Below are positions 6,621-14,414 of a stretch of 19,151 bases of DNA, piece after piece. The position numbers and the translations under genes are program-made. Source of the stretch: an uncultured Erysipelotrichaceae bacterium (GTDB lineage: Bacteria; Bacillota_I; Bacilli_A; Erysipelotrichales; Erysipelotrichaceae); NCBI GenBank assembly GCA_900319505.1, contig ONOV01000023.1, forward strand, positions 1 through 19,151. Reading direction: 5' to 3'. The notes beneath the pieces are model-generated. The model was not told where the DNA came from, did not search any database, and saw only the letters and a list, made by a program, of their open reading frames with translations. Every line of letters begins with the position of its first letter. The stretch's first letter is position 1.

Positions 6621-9572
6621 ATGTTTCTGAAAAGAATTGAAATGCAGGGCTTCAAGTCATTTGCGGATAAGACAGTGATTGCCTTTGAGCATCCCATTAC
6701 TGGCATTGTCGGTCCGAATGGCTGCGGCAAGTCCAATATATCTGATGCCATCCGCTGGGTGCTAGGCGAACAGAGTGCCAAAAGCATGCGCGGTGAGAAA
6801 ATGAATGATGTTATCTTTGCCGGCAGTGCGGACAGGCATAAGCTGAACATGGCTGAAGTTACGCTTGTCTTTGACAATCATGATCATATCCTCAATGCAG
6901 ATCAGGAAGAAGTGGAAGTGACCCGGAAACTTTTCCGTGATTCCGGCGATGCCCAGTATCTGATCAACCATAAGAACGTACGTTTAAAAGATGTAGTTGA
7001 TCTGTTTCTGGATACGGGGCTCGGCAAAGATTCTCTGAGCATTATCTCCCAGGGCAATATCGTTTCCTTTGCGGAAGCCAAGCCGCTGGAAAGAAGAGGC
7101 ATCTTTGAAGAAGCTGCAGGCGTAGCCAAATATAAAAAGAGAAGAATGGAATCTCTGTCCGCTCTGGAGCGGACCCGCAGCAATCTTGACCGCTGCAATG
7201 ATGTATTGAGTGAACTGGAAAAACAGGTATCTCCCTTGAAGCGCCAGGCCCGCAAGGCTGAAATCTACAAGGAGAAGAAGGAACGCCTGGAACAGATTGA
7301 AATATCCGTGCTGGTTCAGGAAATTGATGAGATCAATGCGGATATTGATTCCGCAAAGAAGACACTGCTGGATATTGAAACAAAGACTGCCATGTACAGT
7401 GCCAGTATCCAGGTAGGGGAGACAAAGATCAAAGATACCCGTGCCCAGGCATCTGAACTGGATAAGCGTATCAATTCCCTGCAGGATGAACTGATGCAGC
7501 TGATGAATACGATTCATGATCTGGAATCCAGACGCACGGAGCTGAATGAAAAGAGTAAATATCTGATTCAGTCCGGCAGTAATGAAGTCAAGATCAGAGA
7601 GACAAAGCGTCTGTGTGAAGAAGCATTAGTGGAATATAAGGATCGTGATGAGCGTCTGAAGAAACTTCATACGGAAATGGAACTGCTGAAAGAAAAGAGC
7701 TATGCTGCAGCCCAGAAAATGTCGGATACAGAAATGCAGTATCAGAAAGAAGCCGGCATCCTGCGTTCACTGGAAAACAGAAAGCAGATCATTGAACAGA
7801 TCATGCGCAATCCTTTCAACAACCAGGCTGGCATCCGTTCAATCATGGACCATCAGAGTTCGCTCAACGGCATACTGGGCGTCATTGGCCAGGTGCTCAA
7901 GGCTGACAAGGGTTATGAGGAAGCTGTTTCCACAGCCCTTGGCGGCGCATTGAACAACATCGTGACAAGAGATGAACAGGCTGCCCGTGATGCCATCCGC
8001 TTTCTGACCAGAAATCAGTCCGGCCGGGCAACCTTTCTGCCTTTAACGGTATGCCGACCGCGCTGGGTGGCTAAAGATGTACTGATCATCTGTGAAAATG
8101 TCAAAGGCTATCTTGGTACGGCCAGCGATTTTGTAACCAATGAACCGATCTTTGATCCGATTGTGCAGAATCTGCTGAACAATGTGCTGGTCGTGGATTC
8201 CATGGAAGCCGGCAACCAGCTGTCAGCTCTGACTAACCGCCAGTACAAGATCGTTACTCTGACCGGCGAAGTCATTCATAAAGGCGGTTCCATGACCGGC
8301 GGCAAAGCCCGTCATAATGCCAATATCATGACCATGCGCCATGAAGCAGAGGAAATCGCCGGTAAATACGATGCCCAGCAGGCCCGTGTCGAACTGGCCC
8401 GCAGAAATAACGAAAAAGCCCATGAAGAAACCCAGAAATACAAGGATCTGTACAACCGTGAAAATCTTTCTGCCGCTGCTCTGGAACCGGTCGTGGATGC
8501 CAAAAAAGCCAAGTATGAAAAGCTGAAGAATGAACTGGCACTTCTGAATCCGGATGAAGCCGGTGATGAAAAGGATGAGCCGGGACAGGAAGAAAAGCTC
8601 ATCCGGGAATTGAACGCTGCCTATTCCAGACGTGATGCTGTCACGACGGAAATCAGAACCGATCGGGAAAGCAGAAGCTCGCTCAACAGCGATGCGGAAC
8701 GCAAGGAAACCCAGCTGCGTCAGCTGCGCTCTGAGCTGTCCCAGGCTGAAGCCAGCGCCAATGCCATCAAGATTGATCAGGGCAAGCTGGAGACAAAGCT
8801 TGAAGCGGATTTAGGACGTCTTGCCAGTGAATATGAACTGACTTATGAATTTGCCAAGAGCCGGCAGGTAGATGCCGAGATTGAAGATCTGAACAAAGCA
8901 AGAAGTGAAGTTGCCCAGCTCAGAAGTGAAATCCAGCATCTCGGCAATGTCAATATGGATGCGCCTGAACAGTACAGGGAAGTCAATGAGCGCTATGAAA
9001 CGATGAAGCGTCAGATCGAAGAACTTACCATGAGCCGGGATAAGATCCTTGCTGCCATTGATGAAATGGATACCGTCATGAAACGGCAGTTCAAAGAGAC
9101 ATTTGATGCCATCAACCGTGAATTTAATGTGATCTTCCGCAATCTGTACGGCGGAGGAAGAGCAGAACTTGTTCTGCAGGATCCGGATGATCTGCTGAAT
9201 ACAGGAATTGATATCAATGCTCAGCCGCCTGGCAAGAACGTACAGAACAATATGCTGTTTTCCGGCGGTGAGAAATCACTGATTGCCCTATGTGTACTGT
9301 TTGCCATTCTGAAGGTAAAGCCGGTACCACTTGTCATTCTGGATGAAGTAGAGGCGGCGCTGGATCCGGGCAATGTTGAACGCTTTGCCCAGTACCTGCA
9401 TCACTATACGGACAGGACCCAGTTTCTGGTTGTAACCCACCGGGTCGGCACGATGGAGAAGTGTGATGTGCTGTATGGTGTTACGATGCAGCATCAGGGT
9501 GTATCCCAGATGCTGAAAGTCAATCTGAAGGAAGCCATGGATATGGCTGAACCCGAGAAGGAGGATGTATGA
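6621..9572 (+). CDS. smc: Chromosome segregation ATPase SMC, compact form
   Basis: SMC with ScpA/ScpB folds and aligns sister chromosomes. The N-terminal head has Walker A GPNGCGKS (31-38) and the R-loop-like LGEQSAKSMRG. Coiled-coil arm 1 runs roughly 165-395. The hinge runs about 400-565, with GRATFLPL and GGSMTGG at 555-561. Arm 2 runs roughly 565-770, then LGNVNMDA (from 774), signature FSGGEKSL (880 on), Walker B VILDEVEAALD (D908, E909) and a terminal VVTHR switch histidine. The protein has 983 residues against about 1186 in Bacillus subtilis. Both arms are shorter by a similar amount (around 95-100 residues), while head and hinge are complete. That is a genuine short-arm SMC, not a truncation. 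The start is ATG 6621 and the stop overlaps ftsY (ATGA). Confidence 0.96.
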   Translation: MFLKRIEMQGFKSFADKTVIAFEHPITGIVGPNGCGKSNISDAIRWVLGEQSAKSMRGEKMNDVIFAGSADRHKLNMAEVTLVFDNHDHILNADQEEVEVTRKLFRDSGDAQYLINHKNVRLKDVVDLFLDTGLGKDSLSIISQGNIVSFAEAKPLERRGIFEEAAGVAKYKKRRMESLSALERTRSNLDRCNDVLSELEKQVSPLKRQARKAEIYKEKKERLEQIEISVLVQEIDEINADIDSAKKTLLDIETKTAMYSASIQVGETKIKDTRAQASELDKRINSLQDELMQLMNTIHDLESRRTELNEKSKYLIQSGSNEVKIRETKRLCEEALVEYKDRDERLKKLHTEMELLKEKSYAAAQKMSDTEMQYQKEAGILRSLENRKQIIEQIMRNPFNNQAGIRSIMDHQSSLNGILGVIGQVLKADKGYEEAVSTALGGALNNIVTRDEQAARDAIRFLTRNQSGRATFLPLTVCRPRWVAKDVLIICENVKGYLGTASDFVTNEPIFDPIVQNLLNNVLVVDSMEAGNQLSALTNRQYKIVTLTGEVIHKGGSMTGGKARHNANIMTMRHEAEEIAGKYDAQQARVELARRNNEKAHEETQKYKDLYNRENLSAAALEPVVDAKKAKYEKLKNELALLNPDEAGDEKDEPGQEEKLIRELNAAYSRRDAVTTEIRTDRESRSSLNSDAERKETQLRQLRSELSQAEASANAIKIDQGKLETKLEADLGRLASEYELTYEFAKSRQVDAEIEDLNKARSEVAQLRSEIQHLGNVNMDAPEQYREVNERYETMKRQIEELTMSRDKILAAIDEMDTVMKRQFKETFDAINREFNVIFRNLYGGGRAELVLQDPDDLLNTGIDINAQPPGKNVQNNMLFSGGEKSLIALCVLFAILKVKPVPLVILDEVEAALDPGNVERFAQYLHHYTDRTQFLVVTHRVGTMEKCDVLYGVTMQHQGVSQMLKVNLKEAMDMAEPEKEDV

Positions 9573-10540
9573 GTTTCTTTTCAAAGCTGAAAGAAAGGTT
9601 TACGAAGAAAGAAGATAAAGCCGTTTATCTCAACGGCTTTGAAAAGTCCAAGCAGACTTTCTCAGATGCGCTCAATCAGATGAGCTATTCTTTCCATGGT
9701 GTGGATGATGATTTCCTGGAACAGCTGACGATTGTCCTTTTGGAGAGTGATGTAGGCATTGAGCTGGCGGATCTGATCTGTGAAAGATTGAAGAAGAAAT
9801 GTGATGAATTTCCGGATGTTACCTTCCACTGGGCGATGAACTTCCTTCTGGAAATCATGGAAAACATATACAATGAAGTGCCGGATCAGCCGATTGTTTA
9901 TAATGAAAACGGACCGACCGTCATCCTTCTGGAAGGGGTGAATGGTTCAGGCAAGACAACCACTGCGGCAAAGCTTGCCCATATGTACCAGAATGAAGGA
10001 AAGCGCGTTGCTTTTGTGGCAGCAGATACTTTCCGTGCCGGTGCCATTGAACAGCTGGCCGAATGGGGTGAAAGACTGAATGTGCCGGTGATCAAAGGCA
10101 GAGAGAACGGCGATCCAAGTGCTGCGATTGTGGATGGCTGCCGCTTTGCCAGAGAAAAGGGAGCAGATCTGCTGATCTGTGATACTGCCGGCAGACTGCA
10201 GAATAAAGAAGGCCTGATGCGGGAGCTTGAAAAGATGAACCGTGTTTCTTCACGGGAAATTGAAGGTGCACCGCATGATACCTGGCTTGTTCTGGATGCC
10301 ACAACGGGACAGAACGGTCTCAACCAGGCAGAAGTATTTGCCGAAAGTACAAAACTGACCGGTATTGTTCTGACCAAGATGGATGGTACAGCCAAGGGCG
10401 GTATTATCCTGGCGATCAAGCATAAGCTTCATGTTCCGGTACTGTTTATCGGTCTCGGTGAACATCCGGAAGATCTCAGGCCGTTTGATCTTGATTCCTA
10501 TCTGTATTCCATTTCGGAGGGACTCAAGGGTGTCGAGTAA
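9569..10540 (+). CDS. ftsY: SRP receptor GTPase FtsY
   Basis: FtsY receives SRP-bound ribosomes at the membrane and delivers membrane proteins to SecYEG. At 323 residues it has the short acidic-domain-poor form usual in Bacillota. It has an amphipathic basic N-terminus (MSFFSKLKERFTKKEDK), an N domain, then the G domain: GVNGSGKTT (123-131), AADTFRAGAIEQL, DTAGR (205-209), TKMDGTAKGG (K270, D272) and the closing FIGLGEHPEDLRPF. GAAGGAGG at 9556-9563 is a strong ribosome site, and ATG 9569 overlaps the smc stop by 4 bases. The smc-ftsY pair is widely conserved. Confidence 0.97.
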   Translation: MSFFSKLKERFTKKEDKAVYLNGFEKSKQTFSDALNQMSYSFHGVDDDFLEQLTIVLLESDVGIELADLICERLKKKCDEFPDVTFHWAMNFLLEIMENIYNEVPDQPIVYNENGPTVILLEGVNGSGKTTTAAKLAHMYQNEGKRVAFVAADTFRAGAIEQLAEWGERLNVPVIKGRENGDPSAAIVDGCRFAREKGADLLICDTAGRLQNKEGLMRELEKMNRVSSREIEGAPHDTWLVLDATTGQNGLNQAEVFAESTKLTGIVLTKMDGTAKGGIILAIKHKLHVPVLFIGLGEHPEDLRPFDLDSYLYSISEGLKGVE

Positions 10541-10865
10541 GCGTGAGCTGTACAATCGTCTGTATGATTTCTATGGATCACTCATGACCGAGCGGCAGCA
10601 GAAATTCTTTACATCCTATTATCAGGATGATTATTCCCTGCAGGAGATTGCCGAAGAAGAAGGTATATCCAGAGCAGCGGTATCCGATGCGCTCAAGCAC
10701 TGCCGCAGTGAACTTGAAGCGTATGAAAACAGGCTTCATCTGGCCGCAAAGTATGACCAGAGACATGCGGTCTATGAATTGATCCGAAGCAGAACGGATG
10801 ATGAAATAGGGCGCATGATAGATCAATTGGAAAACATTGAATTTGGAGGAGACAAAGATGAGTAA
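10530..10865 (+). CDS. ylxM: YlxM-family helix-turn-helix protein linked to the SRP pathway
   Basis: A 111-residue protein with a sigma-70 region-4-like helix-turn-helix: MTERQQKFFTSYYQDDYSL followed by QEIAEEEGISRAAVSDALK, typical of the YlxM/p13 family. Family members are encoded beside ftsY and ffh and, in streptococci, modulate SRP activity. The start is GTG 10530, inside the 3' end of ftsY (11-base overlap), with GGAGG at 10516-10520, 9 bases upstream. A longer reading of the same frame has no support. ffh does not follow as it usually does. ackA comes next instead, starting 8 bases before this stop. Confidence 0.9.
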   Translation: MSSKRELYNRLYDFYGSLMTERQQKFFTSYYQDDYSLQEIAEEEGISRAAVSDALKHCRSELEAYENRLHLAAKYDQRHAVYELIRSRTDDEIGRMIDQLENIEFGGDKDE

Positions 10866-12057
10866 GATTATTTCAATCAATGCCGGTTCATCATCACTGA
10901 AATTTCAGCTGTTTGATATGCCGTCAGAAACAGTGCTGTGCAAAGGCCAGGCAGAGCGGATCGGCCAGAAGATGGGTGCATTCACGATCAAGTGGAATGG
11001 GATGAAAGATGCTCAGAATGTACCGATTCCGGATCATAAGACAGCTGTTGAAATCATGCTGAAGGCACTGCTGGATCATGAAATCATCAAGGAAAAAGCT
11101 GAGATCAAAGGCTGCGGCCATCGTATTGTCCAGGGCGGTTCCTACTTCGGCAAATCCGTCATCGTCAATGATGATGTAGTGGATAAGGTACAGGAACTGG
11201 CTGAGATTGCACCGTTGCATAACCCGGCCCATATTACCTGCTATAAGGCCCTGAAGGAAGCACTGCCGGATGCGGGCCATGTCTTTGTATTTGATACAGC
11301 TTTCCATCAGACCATGAAGCCGGAATCTTTCCTGTTCCCGGTACCTTACAACTGGTACAGACAGTATGGTGTCAGAAGATATGGCGCCCATGGCACATCC
11401 CACAAGTATGTCAACAGAAGAGCGGCTGAATTGATGGGTAAGGATGTACATGATCTGAACATGATTACCTGCCATCTTGGCAATGGTGCTTCCATTACCG
11501 CCATTGAAAAGGGCTTTGTCGTCAATACTTCCATGGGTTTCTCACCTCTGGGCGGCATCATGATGGGGACACGTTCCGGCGATATCGACCCGACGGTTGT
11601 CTTCTACATGATGAACAAGCTCGGCATGACCCCGGATCAGATGGAAGCTGTACTGAACAAACAGTCCGGCATGCTGGGTGTATCCGGCCTTTCTTCTGAT
11701 GCCAGAGACATTCAGACAGCTGTCAATGAAGGTAATGAAAGAGCTGTTCTGACGGTCAATCTGTATGCCAACCGCGTCATCAATGTGGTCGGCGGTTATT
11801 ATATGCAGCTGGGTCATGTGGATGCCCTGGTATTTACAGCCGGCCTTGGTGAAAATGACTGGCACACAAGAGAGAGAATTCTCAAGAGACTGGAAAAGGG
11901 CATGAAGCTTGATATTGACTATGATAAGAACATGCAGGCAGTCGGTAAAGAATGCCGTATTTCCAGAGATGATTCTTCGGTACAGGTCTGGGTCATTCCG
12001 ACGGATGAAGAACTCATGATTGCCCGTGATACGGCAGATCTGCTGAAGCTTGACTGA
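10858..12057 (+). CDS. ackA: Acetate kinase
   Basis: AckA interconverts acetyl phosphate plus ADP with acetate plus ATP, giving ATP during fermentation. The protein has 399 residues, the normal length. Motifs: INAGSSSLKFQLFDM (N8), VFDTAFHQTM, RYGAHGTSHKYV (H178 and H182), CHLGNGASI, NTSMGFSPLGG and GTRSGDIDP, and FTAGLGEND (E332) near the C-terminus. ATG 10858 is preceded by GGAGGA at 10845-10850. An in-frame TTG 21 bases further up would place the ribosome site inside the coding sequence. No phosphotransacetylase gene is adjacent. Translation is probably coupled to ylxM by the 8-base overlap. Confidence 0.96.
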   Translation: MSKIISINAGSSSLKFQLFDMPSETVLCKGQAERIGQKMGAFTIKWNGMKDAQNVPIPDHKTAVEIMLKALLDHEIIKEKAEIKGCGHRIVQGGSYFGKSVIVNDDVVDKVQELAEIAPLHNPAHITCYKALKEALPDAGHVFVFDTAFHQTMKPESFLFPVPYNWYRQYGVRRYGAHGTSHKYVNRRAAELMGKDVHDLNMITCHLGNGASITAIEKGFVVNTSMGFSPLGGIMMGTRSGDIDPTVVFYMMNKLGMTPDQMEAVLNKQSGMLGVSGLSSDARDIQTAVNEGNERAVLTVNLYANRVINVVGGYYMQLGHVDALVFTAGLGENDWHTRERILKRLEKGMKLDIDYDKNMQAVGKECRISRDDSSVQVWVIPTDEELMIARDTADLLKLD

Positions 12058-12062
12058 GCCAT

Positions 12063-13013
12063 ATGAACATGCATCTGAAGTTTGATGGTCTTCTGGATGT
12101 CATCAGATCCTTTCAGACCATCACAATCTATCGTCATGAGCATCCTGACTGCGATGCCCTGGGCTCACAGAATGCCCTGGCTGTATGGCTGAAGACAAAT
12201 TTTCCGGAAAAGCAGATCTGTTTGATGGGAGCGGAAACAACAGATCAGGCTCCTTTCCCAGCCAGTGATACTGTATCGGATGAAACGGTTAAGGAGAGTC
12301 TTGCTATCGTGCTGGATACAGCCAACAAGGAAAGAGTGGATGATGCCCGTTTCATCACGGCACGCAAAGTGATCAAGATTGATCATCATCCTGATCGTGA
12401 GCCTTTCGGTGATCTTTCCTATGTCTATCCCAAAGCTGCCGCAACATGTGAAATCCTTACCGAGTTTTTCAAGGACAATACGGATACCTGCCGGCTGCCA
12501 AAGGAAGCTGTCATATATCTGTATGAAGGACTGCTGACAGATACACTGTGCTTCCGTACCAGCAACACCACCTGTCATACCTTATGCATGGCAGCGTATC
12601 TGGCCGACTATGACATTGATATTCCCGGCATCAACAGACAGCTTTTTGATCACTCCTATAAGGATTATCAGTTTGCCGGGTATATCCATAACAATGTACA
12701 CTGGAAAGAGGGAGAGCCTGCCTATATTGTTCTGCAGCAGGATGTTCTGCAGCAGTATGGCCTGAGTGCTCCGCAGGCCCGTAATTTCATTGATGAACTG
12801 GGGCACGTCAGAGAGTTTGCCATCTGGGCCATGTTCACCCAGCATGATAATGGCGAGCCGTTATATGACGGTTCCCTACGCAGTAAGACCATTGTGATCA
12901 ATGATCTGGCAGAAAAGTATCACGGCGGCGGCCATCCCAATGCAAGCGGTGTGAAAAATCTTGACGAGGATGCAATAAAAGCTTTATTAAGCGATTTATC
13001 AAAACGGATATAA
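12063..13013 (+). CDS. nrnA: Bifunctional oligoribonuclease and pAp phosphatase NrnA (DHH/DHHA1 family)
   Basis: NrnA degrades RNA oligomers of 2-5 nucleotides from the end and dephosphorylates pAp to AMP. Relatives also hydrolyse the linear dinucleotides left after c-di-AMP or c-di-GMP cleavage. The metal-binding motifs are complete: RHEHPDCDALGSQ (H25-D31), VLDTAN, KIDHHPDREPFGDL (D107, H108, H109) and the C-terminal DHHA1 glycine loop YHGGGHPNASG (287-291). It has 316 residues, normal for the family. It starts 5 bases after the ackA stop. I see no strong ribosome site, so expression may rely on readthrough by ackA ribosomes. ATG 12069 is an alternative start. No clear terminator follows. 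Confidence 0.93.
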   Translation: MNMHLKFDGLLDVIRSFQTITIYRHEHPDCDALGSQNALAVWLKTNFPEKQICLMGAETTDQAPFPASDTVSDETVKESLAIVLDTANKERVDDARFITARKVIKIDHHPDREPFGDLSYVYPKAAATCEILTEFFKDNTDTCRLPKEAVIYLYEGLLTDTLCFRTSNTTCHTLCMAAYLADYDIDIPGINRQLFDHSYKDYQFAGYIHNNVHWKEGEPAYIVLQQDVLQQYGLSAPQARNFIDELGHVREFAIWAMFTQHDNGEPLYDGSLRSKTIVINDLAEKYHGGGHPNASGVKNLDEDAIKALLSDLSKRI

Positions 13014-13027
13014 TGCACGATTTGTCA

Positions 13028-13056
13028 TTGAATCGGCTGACTTCATGTTGTATGAT
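13028..13056 (+). promoter_or_regulatory. Sigma-A promoter for the HU gene
   Basis: TTGAAT (13028-13033), a 17-base spacer and TATGAT (13051-13056) make a good housekeeping promoter. Predicted initiation is near 13063, only a few bases before the GGAGG ribosome site (13068-13072) of the HU start. Confidence 0.7.
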
Positions 13057-13083
13057 TAGTCAAGTCCGGAGGAATTCATAACC

Positions 13084-13380
13084 ATGGATGTGACCAAAGT
13101 AACCAATAAGAAGTCGCTTGCCGAAATGGTATCTGAGCGCTTCAGCATGACAAAGAAGGAAGCTGCTGAAATCATCGATGCGGTTTTCGATGAGATGAGT
13201 GATACATTAGCCGAAGATGGACACGTTGAAATCACAGGTTTCGGCAAGTTTGCCGTTAAGACAAGAGCCAGCAGAAAGGGTGTCAACCCGCAGACAGGAG
13301 AAGAAATTCAGATCGCTCCCAGTCGTATTCCCGGCTTCAAGGCAAGCAAGAATCTCAAAGAAAAAGTACGCAGCAAGTAA
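13084..13380 (+). CDS. hup: HU-family histone-like DNA-binding protein
   Basis: HU bends and compacts DNA as a homodimer. The protein has 98 residues with the standard layout: N-terminal helices (TNKKSLAEMVSERF), the core VEITGFGKFAVKTR, a beta arm with the expected Arg/Pro tip around RKGVNPQTGEEIQI, and the closing PGFKASKNLKEKV helix. The start is ATG 13084 with GGAGG 11 bases upstream. It is a single-gene unit with its own promoter and terminator, consistent with high expression of an abundant nucleoid protein. Confidence 0.97.
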   Translation: MDVTKVTNKKSLAEMVSERFSMTKKEAAEIIDAVFDEMSDTLAEDGHVEITGFGKFAVKTRASRKGVNPQTGEEIQIAPSRIPGFKASKNLKEKVRSK

Positions 13381-13386
13381 TCGCAG

Positions 13387-13420
13387 AAACGGTATACTGA
13401 ATCACAAGGGTACCGTTTTT
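13387..13420 (+). terminator. Intrinsic terminator after HU
   Basis: An 8-bp stem (AAACGGTA 13387-13394 with TACCGTTT 13411-13418), a 16-base loop and a T-tract at 13416-13420, beginning 7 bases after the HU stop. The ACGGTA/TACCGT core recurs in the terminator at 19094-19121. Confidence 0.8.
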
Positions 13421-13569
13421 CATATGTTTTCTCTTTACTCGTCCGCAGATGAAATATTCTGCTTTTCTTGTGACCAGAGCTCTTCTTTTCCTTTTTTATA
13501 AGGTGATATGAGGAAGCACAGGAATGTGTCAATGATACATGGCTCAGAACATGGAATACGATTCCTTCT
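13421..13569. other. Short non-coding stretch, nothing recognised
   Basis: Rich in T and C runs up to about 13500, then mixed. No ORF, tRNA, paired -35/-10 or strong hairpin was found. If the following pseudogene was once complete, its 5' part and its guide (omega) RNA have been lost or are unrecognisable here. Confidence 0.4.
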
Positions 13570-14266
13570 GAGCGGCCGATCCGCTTAGGCGCATATGTAC
13601 TCAGGATCGTACGCAACCTTACTCTGAATGTTTATGAGGCAGCACATGCCGGATATGCGGAAAATCCGTTAAAGACCATGTGATTCTGCATGTGCATCAT
13701 ATTGGGTTCTGGCAGAAATACAGATCCAGCCGGATCAGTAATCTGCCTGCGGTGTGCGAACATTGCCATACAGCAAAGAGTCATAAGCCAGGCGGAAAGC
13801 TCTAGGGACTTGAACCGAAAAATACAGATCTTGTCGGTGCAACATATAAGAGCTTCATCTTCCAAAGACACATGCCAATGATGCCTGCTGCATAGGCGTA
13901 TTTCATCCCAGGCACAGAGCTGAAGAACTGCACTATCAGAAGAAACGGCGGAATAACCGCATTCTGTCAAAGTTCCATGATGCGAAATATATAGATATTC
14001 GTGATGGAGCAGTAAAATCAGGCAGTCAGCTTTCATGCGGCAGAACCAGCCGCAGAGAGAGCAGAAGATCTGACAAGAACGAGAGAATCTTTCGCGGAAG
14101 GAAATGCTCGGCAGGAAGAAATAATACCAGGACAAAGCATTACACTTATCAGCCAGGAGACACAGTACTGTATCAATCCCGGTACGGTATTGTCAAAGGG
14201 ACACATTGCAATAGCTCAAGGGTAATACTCATGTCAGGAAAATCAGTTAAGGTGTCAAAATTATGA
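13570..14266 (+). pseudogene. iscB: Decayed IscB-family (RRXRR/HNH, OMEGA-type) RNA-guided nuclease, 3' half only
   Basis: No intact ORF exists, but reading across frames restores the second half of an IscB-like protein. A weak match at 13570-13641 (linker before the HNH) is followed by a frameshift. Frame 13638-13835 then encodes the HNH: CRICGKSVKD, LHVHHIGFW (13686-13712), SRISNLPAVCEHCHTAK and HKPGGKL, interrupted by an amber codon at 13803-13805 where the family has Tyr, then GLEPK. About 35-40 residues of the family are missing before GATYKS. A +1 shift near 13850-13862 leads into a stop-free run, 13856-14263, with THANDACCIG (RuvC-III Asp), FHPRHRAEELHYQKKRRNNR, KYIDIRDG, CGRTSRR, NERIFRG, YQPGDTVLY, KGTHCNSSRVIL and GKSVKVSKL, ending at TGA 14264. 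The N-terminal RuvC-I part is absent. Family identity comes from remembered motifs, not a search. Confidence 0.82.
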
Positions 14267-14325
14267 ACGAAGTAGAATGTACATGTGACATAATTTCCGG
14301 GGCTTTTCTGCTGCCGGAATAAATA

Positions 14326-14353
14326 TTGACAGGAGCGGCGGTGCTTTTATAAT
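14326..14353 (+). promoter_or_regulatory. Near-consensus sigma-A promoter for the EAL/GGDEF gene
   Basis: TTGACA (14326-14331), a 16-base spacer and TATAAT (14348-14353). Both hexamers are exact consensus, and the spacer is one base short of optimal. Initiation is expected near 14360, leaving a ~55-base leader. Confidence 0.85.
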
Positions 14354-14365
14354 TGAGATTGATTA

Positions 14366-14398
14366 AGAGCCGGCTGTATTCTTTGTTACTGCGGCTCT
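14366..14398 (+). promoter_or_regulatory. Leader hairpin just before the ribosome site
   Basis: AGAGCCG (14366-14372) pairs with CGGCTCT (14392-14398), a 7-bp stem with a 19-base loop, ending 3 bases before the G-rich ribosome site at 14401-14406. No T-tract follows, so it is not a terminator. It could affect mRNA stability or ribosome access. It does not match a c-di-GMP riboswitch that I know. Confidence 0.4.
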
Positions 14399-14414
14399 AT
14401 TGGGGGGACGGCTG

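Noticed and set aside
10837..10857. TTG 10837 as ackA start
   Set aside because: It lies upstream of the GGAGGA site that clearly serves ATG 10858, and AckA homologues begin at that Met.
10383..10865. 160-codon reading of the ylxM frame
   Set aside because: The extra part is antiphase to FtsY G-domain sequence. GTG 10530 has a GGAGG site and gives the normal YlxM length.
13022..13056. TTGTCA at 13022 as the -35 of the HU promoter
   Set aside because: The spacer to TATGAT would be 23 bases; TTGAAT at 13028 gives 17.
13632..14135. Long minus-strand ORF (~167 codons) in the gap after HU
   Set aside because: It is antisense to the IscB remnant, whose motifs are clear on the + strand. No ribosome site or recognisable domain.
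14295..14319. Hairpin TTCCGG/CCGGAA as a terminator for the IscB remnant
   Set aside because: Only 6 bp with a 13-base loop and no T-tract; more likely chance near the next promoter.
14354..14414. c-di-GMP riboswitch controlling the EAL/GGDEF gene
   Set aside because: The ~55-base leader is too short and lacks the conserved core bases of the known classes; only one simple hairpin is present.
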